64,000 bases of DNA from JAGOTP01 sp964598725 (GTDB taxonomy: Bacteria; Patescibacteriota; Patescibacteriia; 2-12-FULL-60-25), in NCBI GenBank assembly GCA_964598725.1, contig CAZRCW010000001.1, forward strand, positions 863,722 through 927,721, written 5' to 3'. Positions 61,004 through 64,000 of the stretch are shown piece after piece. Every line of letters starts with the position of its first letter. The stretch's first letter is position 1. The translations under genes were made by a program, and so were the position numbers. The notes below the pieces were generated by a model. That model did no database searches. It had not been told where the DNA came from and saw only the letters and a list, made by a program, of their open reading frames with translations.

Positions 61004-62305
61004 ATGGCAACCCGTCGTTCTTTTCGTGCCTGGGTCGTGTCGGCGCCGCTTGGCAAGGGCGTTGATCTGATTGCTCAGGCCTGTCGTGACTTCGCCAACG
61101 AAGATCAGATTCTACGCGCTGATCGTTATTCTGGTATCCCGCGAACTGATCGTCGGCTGTGGACGCACTTACAAGAACAGCCCTCGCTCTTATCAACCCT
61201 AGGAAAGATCCCACTCGTTGGCCGCTCGTTACGCAACCTGACGGAAGGCTTCGTCCACCGTCTCCCTTCCCGCTACCCTCTGAACGAACAGGTCGCTTGG
61301 AACCGTCGCTTGATTGAGTTCTATTACTTCTTACAGACACAGAAGCTAGGTCGTGATTTCATTCAAAAGCTTGCCGAACAGCCGCTCCCACTCGTCACAA
61401 GCTCACAAGTCATCGCCTTCAGCGCCGAAGTTCACGCCTATCCGGGACCCATCTACCTCGTTTGTCATGCCGCAGATCCTTCCCGTGCTTGGGCGCCACT
61501 TGAACCGATGCATACTCGGATTCAATGGATCGTTCCAACGCAGATGGCGGAAGATCGGCTGCGTTCCTACGGCGTTCCGGCAGCCAATATTCATCACTTC
61601 GGTCTACCTCTTTCCCCTCTCAGCGTGAGTTCGAAAGGCTTACACAGCGACGTCGAGGCCCGTATCGCCCGCCTCGATCCAGAGCAGATCTTCCGAACCC
61701 ACAAAAAACCCGCCAAGACTCAACGTCCGATCGCACTCGCTGTGATAGCCGATAGCTGCTGGCGAACACACGACCTCTTAACCCTACTTGAAGGCGCGAG
61801 CAAAGCCATCCGTTCAGGCGAACTCAGTCTTCACCTCTTCACCGGCAACGACACAAAGCGTGCCCGCGTCATCGAAGCGCTGGCTCGCAATAAGAACCTC
61901 CACCGCTACCTCGGCTCATCGCTCACAGTACATCACGACGAAGATGAGACAGTCGCCTTCCAAACCTTTACCAAACACCTTCCCGAAATCGACGTGCTCT
62001 GGACTGCACCTAACCCATGGGTGTTCTACACCGGTCTTGGTCTACCGATCATCATCCAACCACCAATTGGTGGACAAGAAGAAGCCCGTTACGCCTGGGT
62101 CCGCGGTGTCCAAGCCGGTCTGCCACCACTTGAACTCGAAACGCTCAGCGAATGGATCCTCGACTGGAAGCGCTCTGGTGGCTTGGCTCGCCTCGCTTGG
62201 AACGGCTACGGGGCCGCCCCCTACCTTGGCCACGAACGTCTCAAGGAAATTCTGCAAGGCAAACACCCACACGAAGAGCCCCTCCACGCCACGATTCCTG
62301 AATAA
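61004..62305 (+). CDS. GT-B glycosyltransferase-like protein
   Basis: A 433-residue protein resembling MurG/MGDG-synthase-type GT-B enzymes: N-terminal Rossmann-like part starting VVSAPLGKGVDLIAQACRDF, the middle motif IVPTQMAEDRLRSYGVPAAN (acceptor/hinge region), and C-terminal LWTAPNPWVFYTGLGLPIII then QPPIGGQEE, matching the usual sugar-nucleotide loop. Substrate unknown. Last of the engB cluster but with its own operator-like promoter. Confidence 0.65.
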   Translation: MATRRSFRAWVVSAPLGKGVDLIAQACRDFANEDQILRADRYSGIPRTDRRLWTHLQEQPSLLSTLGKIPLVGRSLRNLTEGFVHRLPSRYPLNEQVAWNRRLIEFYYFLQTQKLGRDFIQKLAEQPLPLVTSSQVIAFSAEVHAYPGPIYLVCHAADPSRAWAPLEPMHTRIQWIVPTQMAEDRLRSYGVPAANIHHFGLPLSPLSVSSKGLHSDVEARIARLDPEQIFRTHKKPAKTQRPIALAVIADSCWRTHDLLTLLEGASKAIRSGELSLHLFTGNDTKRARVIEALARNKNLHRYLGSSLTVHHDEDETVAFQTFTKHLPEIDVLWTAPNPWVFYTGLGLPIIIQPPIGGQEEARYAWVRGVQAGLPPLELETLSEWILDWKRSGGLARLAWNGYGAAPYLGHERLKEILQGKHPHEEPLHATIPE

Positions 62306-62306
62306 A

Positions 62307-62333
62307 CAAACGCCGAGCTCAGCTCGGCGTTTG
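62307..62333. terminator. Bidirectional terminator
   Basis: CAAACGCCGAGC-tca-GCTCGGCGTTTG, between the convergent 61004 and 62350 genes. Confidence 0.85.
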
Positions 62334-62349
62334 GTGTCTTGAAGGGGGT

Positions 62350-62664
62350 TTATTGTGTGTAGCTGATCGTCGTTGCTGGCACGACTCCATCTTGCGGAGG
62401 CGTGGTCTCGTACGGTCGAGCCGAGAGGTCGCTCAACGTGTTCACCACCTGATTCGGCGAGAGCGTCCCCAAATCCGCTCGACCGGCTGGGCGTGGCAAT
62501 AAGAAGTAGAGCAACGCTCCACAGACCACGAAGAGCAGTAAGAAAAACCCGACGGCGTAAAAGAAATAATCACCCTCATCGAGGATTTCGAGGCCGATGC
62601 GATAAATCACAAAGCCTACGATCAGCACGAGAATGCCGATACCGACAGCGATAAGTTGAGCCAT
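62350..62664 (-). CDS. Small two-helix membrane protein
   Basis: A 104-residue protein with helices at about residues 3-24 (QLIAVGIGILVLIVGFVIYR) and 33-55 (YFFYAVGFFLLLFVVCGALL), then a Pro/Thr-rich tail. Unknown function. TGC-TAAGCT on the minus strand (62674-62682) ends 9 nt before the ATG: a leaderless start. Confidence 0.7.
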   Translation of the reverse strand: MAQLIAVGIGILVLIVGFVIYRIGLEILDEGDYFFYAVGFFLLLFVVCGALLYFLLPRPAGRADLGTLSPNQVVNTLSDLSARPYETTPPQDGVVPATTISYTQ

Positions 62665-62709
62665 ACTGAGCCGAGCTTAGCAGACTTTTTTATTTCCGAC
62701 AATGACCTA

Positions 62710-62738
62710 TTGACATTATATTACATATAATGTAATGT
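62710..62738 (+). promoter_or_regulatory. TTGACA box with perfect inverted repeat
   Basis: TTGACA (62710-62715) followed by ATTACAT-ATA-ATGTAAT (62720-62736), a perfect 7-bp inverted repeat in the spacer, and TAATGT at the -10 position. Looks like a repressor-controlled promoter. Confidence 0.45.
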
Positions 62739-62921
62739 TAATCTAGGTCGGAAAAATATCCCTATTCCAAAATTTGGCTAAAATAAGGGAATATTCTAAA
62801 GGGCGTGCTCACTTTCGAGGAATCATTCCTTCGAATAATTTGTTTAACAGGCATAAACACCATCCGTCTCATCATTCTACTTCTCGCTGATCTATAGGTA
62901 CTTCCTATGTAAAGCGATGGA
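62739..62921. other. AT-rich non-coding stretch
   Basis: No convincing gene on either strand. An imperfect hairpin AATATCCCTATT / AATAAGGGAATATT lies at about 62755-62797. It may contain a small RNA driven by the 62710 promoter, or only regulatory DNA. Confidence 0.3.
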
Positions 62922-62950
62922 TTGACATAAATACAATAATTTGTTATCAT
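62922..62950 (+). promoter_or_regulatory. Cassette promoter of the 63094 gene
   Basis: TTGACA (62922-62927), a 17-nt spacer and extended -10 TGT-TATCAT (62942-62950). The predicted leader is about 135 nt. Confidence 0.8.
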
Positions 62951-63093
62951 TCAACGCTCTTTTAGAATCTCTGTTATTGGTAATTTCCTTTTGGTCGAAC
63001 TTGTGAATCCCGATTTCTCTTTAATTTTTTGAAGAAAGATCGGGATCCGCAATAGAAACCAAGGCTGTTTACAGCCACACGGAAGGGACAACC

Positions 63094-63837
63094 ATGAACA
63101 CCAAGACCCGCCGCATCCTCGCCACCTGCACCACCGCTCTCGTTGCTAGGCTCCTCAAGGGCCTTGGCCACATCCTCACCGCCGCCGACCCGAACTGGTC
63201 GACCGTCTCGATCAAGCTCGAGAGCTACCCAGGCCAGGCGGAGGGCCAGGACACGTTTGCGGCAGAGAACGGTTACTTCGATCGCCGGGATTCATACAAG
63301 AGCGTTCCCAGCTTCGAAGCCCGACCGGTTTTCGCCTTCATCAACGGACCGAAGGACGGAGACGTCGCTCTCCCGATCGGTAAGGTGATCAAGGCGATCG
63401 AGCCCCAGCTGCTGGTCGCGCTCGTCGCCCTGCGCTACCAGCTGGGCCGCTCGAGCGCCGTCATCGAGCTCAGCAACCCGAGCCACAAGTTCGAGGTCAT
63501 CCCGGGAACGACGTACCTCTCCTACGAGAACGTCGCCGAAGGCGTGGTCCTCACGGGAGATACGAGCGAGTTCATCGCCGCGTCCGGGATCTCGCTCAAC
63601 GAGGTCAGCAGCCTCTATCGCTACTCGGAGGAGCGCCTGATGGCGGACATCAACGCGGACCCGTACGATCAGCCCTGGAGCGGCTGCGCCGTGGACTACG
63701 GCTACCTGCCGCGCCGCTACAGCTGGCGGGCCGAGCCCCTGCAGTCACCGGACGAGCGACAAGACGTCACCAACCAGGAGACGATCGAGCTCGTCGCGCG
63801 CTTGCCCAAGGGAGAAAACTACATCTACCTCGACTAG
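63094..63837 (+). CDS. Hypothetical cassette protein
   Basis: A 247-residue protein not recognised. The N-terminus (RRILATCTTALVARLLKGLG) is moderately hydrophobic and basic, possibly a weak signal or amphipathic helix. The rest is mixed alpha/beta (VFAFINGPKDGDVALPIGKV, FEVIPGTTYLSYENVAEGVV) and ends LPKGENYIYLD. SD GGAAGGGA precedes the start at 63094. GC-rich codons, strong promoter, and a 3' hairpin almost identical in fold to that of the 36712 gene, though the two proteins are not similar. Confidence 0.75.
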   Translation: MNTKTRRILATCTTALVARLLKGLGHILTAADPNWSTVSIKLESYPGQAEGQDTFAAENGYFDRRDSYKSVPSFEARPVFAFINGPKDGDVALPIGKVIKAIEPQLLVALVALRYQLGRSSAVIELSNPSHKFEVIPGTTYLSYENVAEGVVLTGDTSEFIAASGISLNEVSSLYRYSEERLMADINADPYDQPWSGCAVDYGYLPRRYSWRAEPLQSPDERQDVTNQETIELVARLPKGENYIYLD

Positions 63838-63845
63838 GACGCTTC

Positions 63846-63913
63846 ACCGCGCCCCTGAGAACCGCTTCGCCTGCTAGGCGACCTCGCGGTCCTTCTCAGG
63901 CGGCGCGGTTTTC
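63846..63913 (+). ncRNA. Nested 3'-UTR hairpin, copy B
   Basis: ACCGCGCC/GGCGCGGT, CCTGA/TCAGG, ACCGC/GCGGT and CGCC/GGCG in one nested stem, ending GCGGTTTTC. Same architecture and loop sequence GGTCCTTCTC as the copy at 37292-37359, with paired substitutions. Confidence 0.7.
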
Positions 63914-63926
63914 AGTTTCAAAAACC

Positions 63927-63952
63927 AAAACTCCGCCTGTAAGCGGAGTTTT
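63927..63952 (+). terminator. Terminator of the 63094 cassette
   Basis: AAAACTCCGC-ctgtaa-GCGGAGTTTT, followed by G. Confidence 0.85.
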
Positions 63953-63956
63953 GTGA

Positions 63957-64000
63957 TGGTGTGGCTTTACGACGAGGCTCGAACCTATTTCCAGTCCCAA
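63957..64000 (-). other. Possible tRNA-like 3' end running off the window
   Basis: On the minus strand AGG-TTCGAG-CCT followed by GTCGTAAAGCCACACCA recalls a T arm plus acceptor with CCA. The spacing is off by about 4 nt and the 5' half lies outside the window, so it cannot be judged. Confidence 0.2.

Noticed and set aside
62762..62950. 62-codon minus-strand frame in the AT-rich spacer
   Set aside because: No SD or -10 at leaderless distance, and it overlaps the cassette promoter.
1..64000. CRISPR arrays or insertion sequences
   Set aside because: No regularly spaced direct repeats and no transposase were seen; the only integrase-like genes are the two degenerate ones.

Overview
The window looks like a piece of a Patescibacteria (Candidate Phyla Radiation) chromosome. 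This is inferred from gene content: an aspartyl-tRNA synthetase without the usual bacterial insertion domain, a helicase-dead PriA, PEGA, DUF5666 and DUF5671 proteins, many single-pass membrane proteins of unknown function, ftsE/ftsX, and no biosynthetic pathways. No rRNA or CRISPR array is visible. Two ordinary tRNA genes are present (Leu-GAG and Gln-TTG), plus two aberrant tRNA-like loci. Core-gene layout: aspS (cut by the left edge), two small membrane proteins and asnS (minus, 1-4019); a TPM-domain protein (6541-7359); tyrS-argS-bactofilin-lipid-kinase-like operon (minus, 8382-12617); valS (13292-15970); a DHH-like protein, a lytic transglycosylase, a Nudix hydrolase, a Ctp protease and murA (16110-22132); surface proteins and a polytopic glycosyltransferase (22227-28582); a LigB/Memo-like protein, degenerate PriA, def and fmt (28591-32514); nuclease and Rieske protein (32701-33662); SulP transporter (34907-36529); peroxiredoxin (37431-37976); a deacetylase-like protein (39398-40627); an ECF sigma factor leading a MacA/MacB-type export operon (40710-46667); Nudix, ABC-F, Nudix and PepF genes (46716-52053); a class II photolyase with a putative zinc protease (52079-55574); ftsX-ftsE (55633-57227); engB and downstream membrane or glycosyltransferase-like genes (58699-62664). 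First-of-operon core genes are mostly leaderless: a good -10 box (TATACT, TAGGCT, TAAGAT and similar) lies 6-12 nt before the ATG with no Shine-Dalgarno (SD) sequence. Between the core genes lie visibly GC-richer cassettes at about 4070-6535, 7570-8370, 12650-13220, 33720-34892, 36627-37425, 38060-39220, 49020-49680, 57330-58650 and 62920-63950. Many have their own strong promoter (TTGACA, about 17 nt, TGn-TATnnT), a 5' leader, a strong SD in the protein-coding ones, and elaborate 3' hairpins. They encode proteins I do not recognise, two adjacent tyrosine-recombinase-like proteins lacking catalytic residues, or apparently no protein. The most interesting signals are RNA. Two adjacent promoter-to-terminator units (about 33755-34424 and 34477-34892) share a 3' module of two consecutive hairpins with compensatory base changes, and each carries a tiny SD-preceded ORF next to a hairpin. 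Two unrelated cassette genes 26 kb apart (36712-37284 and 63094-63837) share the same about 68-nt nested 3' hairpin, again with compensatory changes. A third long unit (57330-58650) has a promoter and a terminator but no plus-strand ORF. A 188-nt element at 12943-13130 has tRNA-like acceptor, D and T arms around a very long internal arm. Together these suggest a family of mobile or domesticated RNA-rich cassettes in this lineage; that is inference from sequence only.
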